A stretch of 64,000 nucleotides of DNA from Clostridium rhizosphaerae. GTDB taxonomy: Bacteria; Bacillota; Clostridia; Clostridiales; Clostridiaceae. The notes under the pieces are model-generated. The model saw only the letters and a list, made by a program, of their open reading frames with translations, did not search any database and was not told the DNA's origin. A program made the translations under genes and the position numbers. The DNA is taken from NCBI RefSeq assembly GCF_016765585.1, contig NZ_JAESWC010000014.1:186001-250000 (forward strand), written 5' to 3'. Numbering within the stretch: position 1 is the stretch's first letter; the number at the start of each line of letters is the position of its first letter. This document shows positions 34,676 to 44,291 of the stretch, in pieces.

Positions 34676-37456
34676 TTAACCTTCAATAATTCTCTGGTTA
34701 ATCTTTTCCTTTGCAATAAAATCTCCAAGTGCTTTATCCTTTATATAATTTTCAATGCAGTGAGCCTTAAGCTGTTCTTTATTAAGCTTGCTTTTTACAT
34801 TTTTTATAAAGCCGTCAATAAGTTCGCTTGCTTCAGCATTTTCACTTAAATATTTTATTGCCTCATGATAATTGTCCCCTATCTTAAGCTTTAATAAAGT
34901 CTCAGAAGTTGTACTTGGTATACCTCCATTTTCCATAACATAATCAATAGGCTTGAGGCAGTACTTGTAAGGGTAAATATACCAATACGCATCCTTTTCC
35001 TTCTTTATATTTAAATAAAGGCCATTATCTATCTCCATAATCGCTCCATAAGCCCTTGCTAAAGAGTAGTTTAAAAGAACCTTTTCCATATCTAAATCCA
35101 ATTCTTCAAGTCCTATATACTCCTCATTTAAATGAAGCGGGTAGGCTTTTGAAGCTAGAAGCTTTAGGTAAAACTGCTTATAGTGCTTTATATCTGGAAG
35201 ATAAGCAGCACAGGCCCCCATTGTTATATGAATAACATCTATAGCATTAGGATTAGTTGTTTCCACATATCTAGCCCATCTTGAACGCTCTCCTGTCTGA
35301 TTTCTTATCCAGTTGTCAATTTCCTTTGGAGCTTTTATTGTAAAGCCATTATTTATGCTTTCATCCTTAACACAACCAATGTAATAGCACTCTGTCCAGG
35401 ATACCTCTGGATTTTTTATCGCTGACCAAAACGGCTTAGCAAGCTTTGAGGTAATATCCAATTCTTCTGTTACATAGCTTTCGAAGCTCATACCTTTAGT
35501 TTCAGCATTTTCCTCAAGTATTTTCATAATATCGTTATATGGTGCTACTCTTTCATATTGAGCTTCACATAGCTTTATAAGTTCTTCAGAATTCCCTTCA
35601 ATTAAAATAGGATCTATTATTCCTTTAGAAACACCTTTAAAATACTTGTTATAATAGCTTTCATAGAATTCCCTTCCTATCATTTCACGGGATATAATAT
35701 TTCCCCCATACTTCTTCTCGTTTTGATTATTAATTTTATTAAGATTGTTATTAATATCATTTAGCATATAAAGTATATTGTTATTTAAATTGCTCAGCTT
35801 TTTAATAACTTCTTTTATGATATCTTCAATAAAATTATATCTGTCTTTATAAATTAGATTTCTTACTCCAGAGTAAAGCTGCTGAGCATAATCATTAAAA
35901 TTATTTATTATCTCAAATGGAACAGGCTCTTTTCCGGATAAAACTTTTCCGTAAGTTTTTTTATTGGACGCAATGCCATTTATTTCCCCTTCAACATAGC
36001 TTCTGTCTACCGAAGAATAAGAATTATTGCTGCTCATATCTTTCATAAACCTTGTATTGAGTCTGTCTAAAAGCTCTATTGTAAATTTTATTCCCCTTTC
36101 AATTACAAGGTCATTAACAAAGTTATTTACTATTTTATCAATGTCACCCTTACTGCTCGTCTTAATCCTTTTCCAAAATTCCTTCTTATCTCTTTCACTG
36201 TTTTCAAGCATGTCTAAATTGCTTTTATACGCTTCTTTTAAGTCCTTATAATAAATTACAGCCGGAAGCTCACAGCCAGATATAAAATCTTCTCCTGCTT
36301 CTTTTATCTTAAGCCTTTCATCAATACCTTTAATTAAACTGTTTAGTTCCTTATTTAAAGCTTCTTCATCCTTACTAAATTCACTGCTTATTTTATTTAA
36401 AATATCCTTAGCAAGCATATTGCAGCAGTATCCCTTTAAGTTATCTGCTGAAAATTCCATAGAGGAGGAAGAGAAGGTACTAAAATGTCTATCCCTATTT
36501 AATACGGGGTCTTTATCCTTGCATATAAAATTAGCATAATCAGCTCTAAGCTGAGAACCAAGCTTTGTTCCTATCTCCTGAAATAATTGAAGAGAGCACA
36601 AATCGTATATATCTTCAATATTTGTAAGAACTCCACCCATTTCATTTTTATTTTCTATAAGATAGCAAATATCTAAAAGCTTTCTATCAAGCTTTATTTC
36701 ACCAACATTGTTATATTTAAAGGTATATTTCTTATCCTCAGGATTTGTAATGGAAGACATGTAAAACTCAAGCTCCTTAAGAGCAGCATAACAATTAGCC
36801 TTACTTCTGTTTTGTGCATCCAAATCTGAGGAAAGCTTGTCATCATAGCAGCTTTCCAGTGTAAACATACCTATAATATTCGTATTGTCTCTATTGAATA
36901 TTTTTGAAACCATCACTGCCACATCAAGAAAGGTTCCGCAACCGGTTCCCCCTGCAAGAGATCCCACTATATAAACCTTATGTCTGTCTATATTCTCTAG
37001 ATAGTTATCCTCTAAATCAATTAAAACCTTATGAAGATCGACCAAATCATTTTTAGCAGTCTGAAGACTGTCATATGATAGCTTTGCATTTTTGCACAGA
37101 TACATTCTTCCTATGGGCCTTACAAGTCCAGCACCTTGATCTGTAGATGTAAAAAAGTCTGGTGTTATCTTAGGGTTTTTAGGCAGCCATTCAAAATTAG
37201 AGTTTCCATAAGCCCATTCAAGAGTATTTTTAATTCCTTCACCGAATCTTAGCTGGCACTTTTCATTGTTCTTTATACTGTCATCAAGAAAGGATTTTAA
37301 ATCTGTATCTATTAATAGATATCTAACTGGAAGTTTTTCATCCTTGTATCTTTTGTCAAAGAGCTGTTTAAGTCTTTTAATTACCTGATATCCTGTACCT
37401 CCAAGACCTATTATAAGGGTCGGCAGAATATCCTTTGGAACCTTGGTATTTTTCAT
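34676..37456 (-). CDS. Tubulin-like (Tubulin_2 / FtsZ-like) protein
   Basis: A 926-residue protein. N-terminal glycine loop LIIGLGGTGYQVI (residues 14-26), DTD after strand two (50-52), GAGLVRPIGR (108-117) and the tubulin/FtsZ signature GGTGCGT at 169-175 indicate a GTP-binding tubulin-fold domain. This belongs to the large-bacterial group named Tubulin_2 (FtsZ-like family 2 in comparative studies). The C-terminal 550 residues are helical and unassigned. The group has been proposed from gene context to take part in membrane remodelling, with no experimental function that I know of. It is the second gene after the vWA protein, 27 bases away, with GGGGGG before the ATG. Confidence 0.82.
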   Translation of the reverse strand: MKNTKVPKDILPTLIIGLGGTGYQVIKRLKQLFDKRYKDEKLPVRYLLIDTDLKSFLDDSIKNNEKCQLRFGEGIKNTLEWAYGNSNFEWLPKNPKITPDFFTSTDQGAGLVRPIGRMYLCKNAKLSYDSLQTAKNDLVDLHKVLIDLEDNYLENIDRHKVYIVGSLAGGTGCGTFLDVAVMVSKIFNRDNTNIIGMFTLESCYDDKLSSDLDAQNRSKANCYAALKELEFYMSSITNPEDKKYTFKYNNVGEIKLDRKLLDICYLIENKNEMGGVLTNIEDIYDLCSLQLFQEIGTKLGSQLRADYANFICKDKDPVLNRDRHFSTFSSSSMEFSADNLKGYCCNMLAKDILNKISSEFSKDEEALNKELNSLIKGIDERLKIKEAGEDFISGCELPAVIYYKDLKEAYKSNLDMLENSERDKKEFWKRIKTSSKGDIDKIVNNFVNDLVIERGIKFTIELLDRLNTRFMKDMSSNNSYSSVDRSYVEGEINGIASNKKTYGKVLSGKEPVPFEIINNFNDYAQQLYSGVRNLIYKDRYNFIEDIIKEVIKKLSNLNNNILYMLNDINNNLNKINNQNEKKYGGNIISREMIGREFYESYYNKYFKGVSKGIIDPILIEGNSEELIKLCEAQYERVAPYNDIMKILEENAETKGMSFESYVTEELDITSKLAKPFWSAIKNPEVSWTECYYIGCVKDESINNGFTIKAPKEIDNWIRNQTGERSRWARYVETTNPNAIDVIHITMGACAAYLPDIKHYKQFYLKLLASKAYPLHLNEEYIGLEELDLDMEKVLLNYSLARAYGAIMEIDNGLYLNIKKEKDAYWYIYPYKYCLKPIDYVMENGGIPSTTSETLLKLKIGDNYHEAIKYLSENAEASELIDGFIKNVKSKLNKEQLKAHCIENYIKDKALGDFIAKEKINQRIIEG

Positions 37457-37482
37457 AATGTACCCCCCGGTAAATTTAAATT

Positions 37483-39747
37483 TTATTTGAAGTAAATAGT
37501 TATTGTTTCTTCATTAATATCAAATCTTATTGGTTTAGCCATCTCATAATCCATCTGTCCTATAGGGTTTCCCTTTAAGTCCTTTTGCTTTAGCTTTGGA
37601 ACATACTTAACCTTAAATATCTTTTGTCCTTTGATTAAAAATTTTAGTCCTTGAGTTATTTTATTTCCGTCAGGCTGACTTAAAATAAAATGCCCAATAA
37701 GGTTACCTTGCGTATTATTATCTTTGAAAGCTTTGATATTTCCGTCTATAAAATTTAAATAGCAAACATTATTTTTATTGTTTAGCTTAATGCTAACAAA
37801 GCGATTTCCACCTTCTGAACTTCTGCAGCTTATCTTTTTATTAAATTCATATTTTGATACCTTAGTATTATAAATAAAAATACACAGGCTGATAAATGCA
37901 CCAGTTAAAGCCAGTAGTATAAACAAACTTATAAAAGCTATCTTATACCTGTACCAAAAATATTCTCCAGCAGACATTATCCTTAAGTTTGTTTCAACTT
38001 CGCTGTTTATTTTAATATCATTATCAGCTTTAAATAAAAACTTTAAATTGCTGCCTTTTTTCAAATTATTTAAGGTTATGACTGCCATACGGTCTTTAGG
38101 TTTTACATAGAAGTCCTTCAAGTGATTATTATTACTGTCATACAGGCTTATTTTTTCTTGTTTGTAAATTAAATTATCTGGCATAACAAATCTTATATCT
38201 ACAGAACTATTCTCCATAAAAGGCTTGCTATAAATTATGCTGCAAAATGTAATATGAGGATTATCTATAACTTTTGCCTTAAAGTAAGGGAGATAGTAGG
38301 AGTGGTTTTCTCCATCCTTCATAACTGTTATCTGAGAAGAAATCTTTACATCTCCTATGTTTTTTAAGCTAACCTCTGCATGCAACACTCCATTTTCAAA
38401 CCTAAAAGGAAAAGTTTCTTCTTTACCTTCATACTTTACATGAACATCTCCAGAAGCTTTCTCAATACTACTGCTATCAAGCTGCCTTAAGTCTATAGAA
38501 ACAACTTTATCTTTAAATATTTGTTCTGGAATAGGCTCGCAGTAATAAAAAGGAGTATTATCAGTAACATTAATATTTATATATTTAGCTGAAATTATAT
38601 TGTCATTACCATCGCAAGCTGTTATAAAAACAGGGTAAAAACCAGGTTTATCTTTGCTAAAAGTAAATTTAAACTCATTATTGCTCTTTTCTATCTCCTC
38701 TTTTTTACCTTCATCAACCTTGTACATATGAAGATCGCTTATCTGACTATCAGTATTAAGTACAGCCTGAAGATTTACAGGAACCTTATAGGGTATTTCG
38801 AAGGTATCGCTGGAACTGTTTATTCCTATAGAAACCTTGCTTTTAATCTGAATAATTATTGAATCTCTACTGTCCTCTTTAGTGGTTATTGTCAGCGTTC
38901 TATCCTCACTGTTTTTAAACTTATATATTTTATACCGATTTTCAGATATACTGCTTATCTCTGAGCCTTTGCTGTCTATTACATCTACAGAAGGAAACTT
39001 ATCTTCACAGGAAGCAATTTTGACTATTACCTCGTCAACATAAGAACTTAATTTTATTTTTTCCTCTGTCTTTCCGCTTGTTATATACTGTTTAATTGTA
39101 TAAAATCCGTTAATATTTCCAAGTATCTTGCTGAATATATCAAAGAGCCCTGAAGCATTTTCACTATAAAAATAATCTCCGTCTGTTTTATTAGATATAT
39201 TTGAAAGGACTTCTTTATCAGAGTCTTTTGAAAGTCCTATGGAGTGAATTTTAATTTTTTCCTTTTGAGCATCACCAATAATAGAATCGAGCTCTTTTTT
39301 ATGCACCTCCATATTTACTCCCTTAATGTCTTCTCTTCCATCAGAAAGCACTATTATTATTTTTTCTCCAGTAACAGCTTTAAGCTGATCTAAAGCTTCA
39401 GCCATTCCATCCTTTAAATTTGTATTCTTGTCAGTAAATTTAACTTCAGACAGCTGTTGTTTTAATATATCTCTCGAAGGCTTGTCTTGAAGTTTCTTTG
39501 TATAAACAACCTTATCTCCAAAGCTTAGTATGTTTAGATTTGTATTAGAATCTAAGGTATCTATAAGCATAGAAGCAGCAACAAGAGATAATCTTTTAGA
39601 GTCTGTTGTCTGCATACTTCCTGAATTATCTATTAAAAGTATTATATTCTTTTCATTTTCTGCAGCTTTTATATTCCTAAAAGTTAAAGGTTCAATGATA
39701 AATAGCAATAAAAAAAGAACTATTAAAACCTTATTATATCTTTTCAT
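37483..39747 (-). CDS. vWA-domain membrane protein
   Basis: About 754 residues. A signal peptide (KVLIVLFLLLFIIEPL) precedes a vWA domain with an intact MIDAS: IDNSGSM near residue 40, DKNTNLKDG, and VLSDGRED. Beta-rich regions follow to about 610, then a membrane helix (FISLFILLALTGAFISLCIF) and a cytoplasmic beta-rich tail of about 110 residues. The vWA part is therefore outside, the tail inside. ATG 39747 has GGGGAG 6 bases ahead. It is the first gene of the operon with the tubulin-like protein, which the tail could contact. The ligand is unknown. Confidence 0.85.
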   Translation of the reverse strand: MKRYNKVLIVLFLLLFIIEPLTFRNIKAAENEKNIILLIDNSGSMQTTDSKRLSLVAASMLIDTLDSNTNLNILSFGDKVVYTKKLQDKPSRDILKQQLSEVKFTDKNTNLKDGMAEALDQLKAVTGEKIIIVLSDGREDIKGVNMEVHKKELDSIIGDAQKEKIKIHSIGLSKDSDKEVLSNISNKTDGDYFYSENASGLFDIFSKILGNINGFYTIKQYITSGKTEEKIKLSSYVDEVIVKIASCEDKFPSVDVIDSKGSEISSISENRYKIYKFKNSEDRTLTITTKEDSRDSIIIQIKSKVSIGINSSSDTFEIPYKVPVNLQAVLNTDSQISDLHMYKVDEGKKEEIEKSNNEFKFTFSKDKPGFYPVFITACDGNDNIISAKYININVTDNTPFYYCEPIPEQIFKDKVVSIDLRQLDSSSIEKASGDVHVKYEGKEETFPFRFENGVLHAEVSLKNIGDVKISSQITVMKDGENHSYYLPYFKAKVIDNPHITFCSIIYSKPFMENSSVDIRFVMPDNLIYKQEKISLYDSNNNHLKDFYVKPKDRMAVITLNNLKKGSNLKFLFKADNDIKINSEVETNLRIMSAGEYFWYRYKIAFISLFILLALTGAFISLCIFIYNTKVSKYEFNKKISCRSSEGGNRFVSIKLNNKNNVCYLNFIDGNIKAFKDNNTQGNLIGHFILSQPDGNKITQGLKFLIKGQKIFKVKYVPKLKQKDLKGNPIGQMDYEMAKPIRFDINEETITIYFK

Positions 39748-39813
39748 AAGCATCTCCCCTTTAAGTATTCATTATTAATATATTTGTCTCTTATATATCT
39801 TTAGAACAAAAAA

Positions 39814-39850
39814 TAAAAATACCAAGATAATAATATCCTGGTATTTTTAT
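39814..39850 (-). terminator. Terminator after the second chemoreceptor gene
   Basis: AAAAATACCA and TGGTATTTTT, with inner pairs, form a hairpin with T-runs. It separates the chemoreceptor gene from the vWA operon downstream, which therefore needs its own promoter in about 39760-39815. No clear promoter was seen there. Confidence 0.8.
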
Positions 39851-39853
39851 AGT

Positions 39854-41965
39854 TTATTTTGTTTTAAACTCATCTACAAGCTTTAAAAGTTCCTTTGAAT
39901 CAAGAGAGCTCTTATTAGCTTCCTCAGTTATTCCTTGAGTCTTTGCATATATATCTCCAACATCGCCGGAAATTTCAGAGGAACTTGAAGCTACTTGACC
40001 TACAGCACTTAAGATTCCTTCCATATTAGAATTTATATCATTCATAGAGTATGCTATTTGATTTGTTATATTTTCAAACTCACCTATAATATTTTCAAAC
40101 ATATCTCCATCGTTTTTATATTCTCTGCTTATATCAATAAGCTGGTCGTAATCCTTAAGTATTTCCGTTTCCATTATATTAAGCATATTCTCCCCTGAGG
40201 AGGACAATTCCTTTATTACTAATAGCGCTTCATTTACTATCTTTTTAATGCTTTCTGCCGCTGTACTTGACTGGTCAGCTAACTTTCTGACCTCATCAGC
40301 TACTACAGCAAAGCCTTTTCCAGCATCTCCTGCTCTTGCTGCTTCAATAGCAGCGTTTAGTGCAAGTAGATTTGTCTGCTCTGATATAGCTAATATAGCT
40401 TCTGTCATTTCTCCTATTTTATATACAACCTTTGAATTATCAATAGCCTTTTCAAGTCTGTTCTTTGATTCATCATAAGCAGTAGCTACCTTATTTTGAG
40501 TAGCCTTTGCATTAGACATTATAACTTCCGCCTTTGACTTGACCTTGTCTGCAAGAAAAGCTCCTTCCTTTGCTTTATCTGAAACAACATTTATAGTGGT
40601 TTTAACCTGATTTACTTTTTCAGAAACCGAATCTATGGCCGCACTTGATTCCTGCATGCTGGCCGAAATCTGTTCTGTAGCTACAGTAACGTTGTAAACC
40701 TGGTTTCCTACTTCGCTATACATATCTTGGGTCTTCTGAACTAATAAATATGTTGAATTTGTACGTTCCTTAACAGAATTAAGAACTTCCCTTAGGTGGC
40801 TTGTGGCTCTATTTAGTGAAGTTACAGTCTGCCCAAATTCATCACTTCTATTAACTATAATTTCATGAGTAAGATCATATTCTGCTAAGCTTTCAGAATA
40901 CTTCTTTATCTTAGTTAAAGGATTAGTTATATCTCTTCCTATAAACAGCCCCACCGCTACCCCTAAAACTATAAATATTGCTGTAAATACTATAACGTTA
41001 GTTCTTAAGGCATAAACGCTTGATAAAAATTCAGATTCATCCATTGTAATGCCAATAGACCAGTTTGTTTTATCTATAGGTGCATAACCAATAATCCTTT
41101 TGCTGTTTTCATAAGAATAAGAGTTTACACCTGCCTGTGCCTTTGACATTGAAGTTAATATATTGTTAAACAACTTGTCTTTACTGTTTTTACTTGTCTC
41201 TTCAATTAAGTTAGTACCTTTTTCAAGAAGTTCTTTATCTTGATGAGCTATAAGCATTCCATTATTATCTACTATAAAGGAATAGCCAGTTTTTCCTGCT
41301 TTTATATCGCTTACAAGTCCAACAATTTCACTAGAATCAATCTCTCCCACTAGAACTCCAAGCTTATTACCTGATTCATTAATTATTGGAGAGGCAATTC
41401 CAAATACTAATGCCTTATCACCAGCAGCGCTCTGCCCTGTAGGTATAACAGTAATATCCCCATTAATGGCAGATTTAAAAAAATCCATTTGGCTGAAATC
41501 AATGTTTTTTAAAGTATTATCGGTACTAGTTCCTTTTCCATCCTTGCCTAATATATGAAATCTAAAGTATCCAAGGCGTGTAGCTTCACCTCTTAAATAT
41601 GTTTTACTCTTATCAATTTGAGTCTGTTCTACATTATTATTTACTAAAAGCTGAACATCTGCTCTGCTTGATAATGCAAATATTTCAGTTTTTTTATTTT
41701 CAATGGATTGAGATATCAATTTTGAAGCATCTTTAGCTCTCGCATTTAGAGAAGCTTTTGTTTCATTTTGTAAAGCTCTTGAAGCATTATAGTAAGACAT
41801 AGTACCTAGTATTCCGCAAACTACAATCAGTAGAATTGATATTTGTATTACTATCTTAGTTCCAATTTTATGTGATAGCCCTTTTCTTTTACTCGAAACT
41901 GCCGGCACCTTCTTTACTTTATTTCGTAATTTACTAAGCTTTTCTTTGTGTTCAAACGTTTGCAT
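39854..41965 (-). CDS. Methyl-accepting chemotaxis protein with dCache-type sensor
   Basis: A 703-residue chemoreceptor with a basic N-terminal tail, membrane helix at about 33-55, extracellular cache-like sensor ([30 protein letters not shown]), second helix at about 325-345, HAMP, and signalling domain with [16 protein letters not shown] at the tip. Compared with the receptor at 8420 the tip is nearly identical while the sensors differ, so the two sense different ligands. A promoter lies at 42002-42030 and a terminator follows. Confidence 0.92.
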   Translation of the reverse strand: MQTFEHKEKLSKLRNKVKKVPAVSSKRKGLSHKIGTKIVIQISILLIVVCGILGTMSYYNASRALQNETKASLNARAKDASKLISQSIENKKTEIFALSSRADVQLLVNNNVEQTQIDKSKTYLRGEATRLGYFRFHILGKDGKGTSTDNTLKNIDFSQMDFFKSAINGDITVIPTGQSAAGDKALVFGIASPIINESGNKLGVLVGEIDSSEIVGLVSDIKAGKTGYSFIVDNNGMLIAHQDKELLEKGTNLIEETSKNSKDKLFNNILTSMSKAQAGVNSYSYENSKRIIGYAPIDKTNWSIGITMDESEFLSSVYALRTNVIVFTAIFIVLGVAVGLFIGRDITNPLTKIKKYSESLAEYDLTHEIIVNRSDEFGQTVTSLNRATSHLREVLNSVKERTNSTYLLVQKTQDMYSEVGNQVYNVTVATEQISASMQESSAAIDSVSEKVNQVKTTINVVSDKAKEGAFLADKVKSKAEVIMSNAKATQNKVATAYDESKNRLEKAIDNSKVVYKIGEMTEAILAISEQTNLLALNAAIEAARAGDAGKGFAVVADEVRKLADQSSTAAESIKKIVNEALLVIKELSSSGENMLNIMETEILKDYDQLIDISREYKNDGDMFENIIGEFENITNQIAYSMNDINSNMEGILSAVGQVASSSSEISGDVGDIYAKTQGITEEANKSSLDSKELLKLVDEFKTK

Positions 41966-42001
41966 TTTCGTGCCTCCCTGCTTTTTCTTTTGTTACTTTT
42001 T

Positions 42002-42030
42002 ATTATAATACTAAATTAAATCATTTACAA
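42002..42030 (-). promoter_or_regulatory. Promoter of the chemoreceptor gene
   Basis: TTGTAA (42025-42030) and TATAAT (42002-42007) are separated by 17 bases, about 40 bases before the chemoreceptor start codon. Confidence 0.7.
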
Positions 42031-42092
42031 TAAACAAAAATTCAGGAAAAAGAATTTTTGGTCCGTATTTTTTTCAAAATATTAATTGTTAG

Positions 42093-42125
42093 AATAAAAT
42101 AGCAGCCGATATAAAAACAGCTGCT
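42093..42125 (-). terminator. Terminator after the Spo0E-like gene
   Basis: AGCAGC and GCTGCT form a short stem, followed on the minus strand by ATTTTATT. It lies about 60 bases after the Spo0E-like stop codon. Confidence 0.6.
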
Positions 42126-42185
42126 TTAAAAATAGTTAATGATAACCTATTTGTATTCTTTTAATTCGGAGGAGCTACAATAAAA

Positions 42186-42347
42186 CTACTTCAACCTAAC
42201 TTTATCATATTCATTTAATAGCTTGTCTAATTTTTTGCTAATTAAAATTACATCATTGCTTGTTAGTTTGTCAGCCTTGGTTATAGCCAACTCCATCTCA
42301 CATCTTACGATGTCTATTTTGTCCGCTAACCTTTCAAGGTTGTACAT
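42186..42347 (-). CDS. Spo0E-like sporulation regulatory protein
   Basis: 53 residues, MYNLERLADKIDIVR through LISKKLDKLLNEY. This is the two-helix Spo0E fold with its S-x-x-LD signature (SKKLD). Spo0E phosphatases remove phosphate from Spo0A~P and delay sporulation. I chose ATG 42347, which has GGGAGG 7 bases ahead and a promoter just upstream; the longer open frame would begin inside that promoter. It is a single gene. Confidence 0.85.
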   Translation of the reverse strand: MYNLERLADKIDIVRCEMELAITKADKLTSNDVILISKKLDKLLNEYDKVRLK

Positions 42348-42369
42348 ACCATTTCCTCCCTTTACTTTT

Positions 42370-42397
42370 ATTATAGCAAAGAAATGCCAATTCTCAA
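42370..42397 (-). promoter_or_regulatory. Promoter of the Spo0E-like gene
   Basis: TTGAGA (42392-42397) and TATAAT (42370-42375) have a 16-base spacer and lie 22 bases before the start codon. This also argues against the longer upstream reading of the gene. Confidence 0.7.
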
Positions 42398-42567
42398 GTA
42401 ACATTTGTTACCACTTAGTTGCTAAATATGAATTATTTGTTAAATAATCGATATTATTAAATATTTGAAATCAGAACTCAAAATAATCAATATACTTTTT
42501 GACACATCGGTATCATAATTAAAATAAATGTATATGATATATTGATAATTTTTTAGGAAGTGTTGTA

Positions 42568-43224
42568 ATGATTGAAGCTGAAAAGTTAGCCCAGCTTATA
42601 AATATTATAGAAGATGATTTATTAATCCATGTAAAATTGAGAAGTATAGATGATTATGACCCTATAGTTGCAGAACATATTCCATATCCATGGACTCTCA
42701 TAGGATCAGGAAATTATGCAGCAGTCTTTTCTAATCCTTATTATCCTGAAGTAGTTATAAAAATATACGGGGAAGGCCGACCCGGGATAGAAGAGGAAAT
42801 TGAAGTGTACAAAAGACTTGGTTCTAATCCTGCCTACTCAGAATGCTTTTATCACTGTAGCAATTATCTAGTGTTAAAAAAACTGAATGGAACCACTCTT
42901 TACGATGCTATAAAGAAAGGGATTCAAATACCCGAAAAAATAATACAAGATATTGATAATGCTCTAGAGTATGCAACAGCCAGAGGTCTTCATCCTCATG
43001 ATGTACACTTCAAAAATGTTATGGTGAATAATAACTCTGGTATAGTTGTGGATGTTTCTGACTTTTACCATAAAGAACACTGTATGCTTTGGGAGCACTC
43101 GAAAAAAGCTTATTATAAAATATATTTACCATTTTTATATAAGCTTCATCCACCTATACCTGACTTTTTATTAAATTTAGTTAGAAAATGTTATCAGCTT
43201 TATAAAAGAACTAAAGGAAAATAA
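42568..43224 (+). CDS. Small serine/threonine kinase-like protein
   Basis: 218 residues with a compact kinase fold: glycine loop LIGSGNYAAVFS, Lys in VVIKIYGEG, Glu-rich helix (GIEEEIEVYKRL), hinge YLVLKKLNG, catalytic loop LHPHDVHFKNVMV (HxD...N) and VVDVSDF in the DFG position. All catalytic elements are present, unlike the kinase-like protein at 30484. Substrates are unknown, and it could phosphorylate proteins or small molecules. It has its own terminator. The start has AGGAAG ahead. Confidence 0.78.
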   Translation: MIEAEKLAQLINIIEDDLLIHVKLRSIDDYDPIVAEHIPYPWTLIGSGNYAAVFSNPYYPEVVIKIYGEGRPGIEEEIEVYKRLGSNPAYSECFYHCSNYLVLKKLNGTTLYDAIKKGIQIPEKIIQDIDNALEYATARGLHPHDVHFKNVMVNNNSGIVVDVSDFYHKEHCMLWEHSKKAYYKIYLPFLYKLHPPIPDFLLNLVRKCYQLYKRTKGK

Positions 43225-43237
43225 ATTACATTAAATA

Positions 43238-43262
43238 AAGCCTAGAGTTAATCTCTAGGCTT
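43238..43262. terminator. Hairpin after the kinase-like gene
   Basis: AAGCCTAGAG and CTCTAGGCTT form a 10-bp stem between convergent genes. The U-run is weak. Confidence 0.6.
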
Positions 43263-43292
43263 AGCTTAAAACTTACTAATCAAATTAAAATT

Positions 43293-43409
43293 TTACTTTT
43301 CATTTTTCTCATTTTCTTTATCTAACTTGTTTGATATTAATAAAAAATATACTCCGCCAAATATAAATATACCTAAAACAATTGCAATTAATATATCTTG
43401 AGCATTCAT
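43293..43409 (-). CDS. Small single-helix membrane protein, 38 residues
   Basis: MNAQDILIAIVLGIFIFG begins a 38-residue protein with one strongly hydrophobic helix and a charged Lys/Glu tail (NKLDKENEKNEK). GGAGGG lies 7 bases before the ATG. The frame, ribosome-binding site and membrane pattern support a real small gene. It might be cotranscribed with the 122-residue protein upstream. The function is unknown. Confidence 0.6.
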   Translation of the reverse strand: MNAQDILIAIVLGIFIFGGVYFLLISNKLDKENEKNEK

Positions 43410-43433
43410 ACTAATCCCTCCTTATTAAATCAT

Positions 43434-43802
43434 TCAAAAGGCATTAGTATCTTCTTTATACTTACTCCCATTAAAGTATACCGTTCTAATATAAAGTATT
43501 ATCTTGATGATATAAAGCGGTGGATTATTTAGCAAGAAATATAATGCGCATGCAGCTATTATATAAATCTCGATACTTTCTACTCTTTCATCAATGTTTA
43601 TTTTTAAAATTCCTAAATCAATATTATCAGCATGTTTATAATCAATGATATTACTACCATGTAATGAAGCACTTATTATTGTTTGAGTATTTTTACTGGC
43701 ACTTTTACTATCGTTATTAATATTTGCTGATGGAACTGAAATTTTTATAAATAAAACAAATAATATAAATAAAATATATATTACACGTTTTTTTCGTTTC
43801 AT
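43434..43802 (-). CDS. Hypothetical small secreted or membrane protein
   Basis: 122 residues from ATG 43802 (AAGGGG 10 bases ahead). A signal-like helix (VIYILFILFVLFIKI) and a second hydrophobic region near the C-terminus (IYIIAACALYFLL) frame a polar middle of about 50 residues. No motif is recognised. It lies just upstream of the 38-residue membrane protein in the same direction, suggesting a two-gene unit. Confidence 0.5.
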   Translation of the reverse strand: MKRKKRVIYILFILFVLFIKISVPSANINNDSKSASKNTQTIISASLHGSNIIDYKHADNIDLGILKINIDERVESIEIYIIAACALYFLLNNPPLYIIKIILYIRTVYFNGSKYKEDTNAF

Positions 43803-43805
43803 CAA

Positions 43806-44239
43806 AATAATTCCCCTTGCTGAAAGTTAATAATGATATTATAACTGATTAAATTAAATCCGTGAATATAAGTTCATAAAATAAATAATTAATTTTGGCG
43901 CTGTTTAATAATAGTGTTGCTATAAGCATATTCTTTCATATTTTTGAAAGCATATCTACTGCAAACCAGCATGGTTACAGTAAATATTTATATATTTAAA
44001 TATTTTCATAGGTTTATATTTAAATATATAAATTATAAAGGGACCATTACTTGATTTTAATAAAGACCTGTTTAACAAGAGTATTGATACAAATATTTTT
44101 TTACATTGTAGAAGGCACTAGAGCAGGTATTAATAAGACTTTGAATAACCTGCAGCATTTCAATACGTTTCTTTAACAGAGCATTAATTGTAAGCAATAA
44201 AAATACCAAGGCTATAAAAGTCTTGGTTTTTCTTTAATT
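43806..44239. other. AT-rich spacer with a terminator at the island border
   Basis: No gene is visible. A hairpin at 44199-44233 (ATACCAAG with CTTGGTTTTT) can terminate either strand. It lies directly beyond the 3' end of the tRNA-Thr fragment and is likely the original terminator of the tRNA-Thr gene before the island inserted. The rest is AT-rich with no readable signal. Confidence 0.5.
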
Positions 44240-44291
44240 ATTTACTGGAGCTCCCAGGGGGATTTGAACCCCCGACCTACTGATTACGAAT
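44240..44291 (-). repeat. Island attachment site: 52-bp copy of the tRNA-Thr 3' end
   Basis: These 52 bases are identical to 60416-60467, which contains the last 46 bases of the intact tRNA-Thr plus 6 bases beyond it. The copy runs from the anticodon loop to the CCA end. Left of it comes a terminator, right of it foreign-looking sequence. This is the classic footprint of a tyrosine-recombinase integration into a tRNA gene. Confidence 0.92.

Noticed and set aside
42348-42404. Longer N-terminus for the Spo0E-like protein
   Set aside because: The extra codons cover a TTGAGA-16-TATAAT promoter and the ribosome-binding site of the shorter form.
44240-44291. Second tRNA-Thr gene
   Set aside because: Only the part from the anticodon loop to the CCA end is present; the D-arm and 5' acceptor strand are replaced by unrelated sequence, so it is an attachment site.
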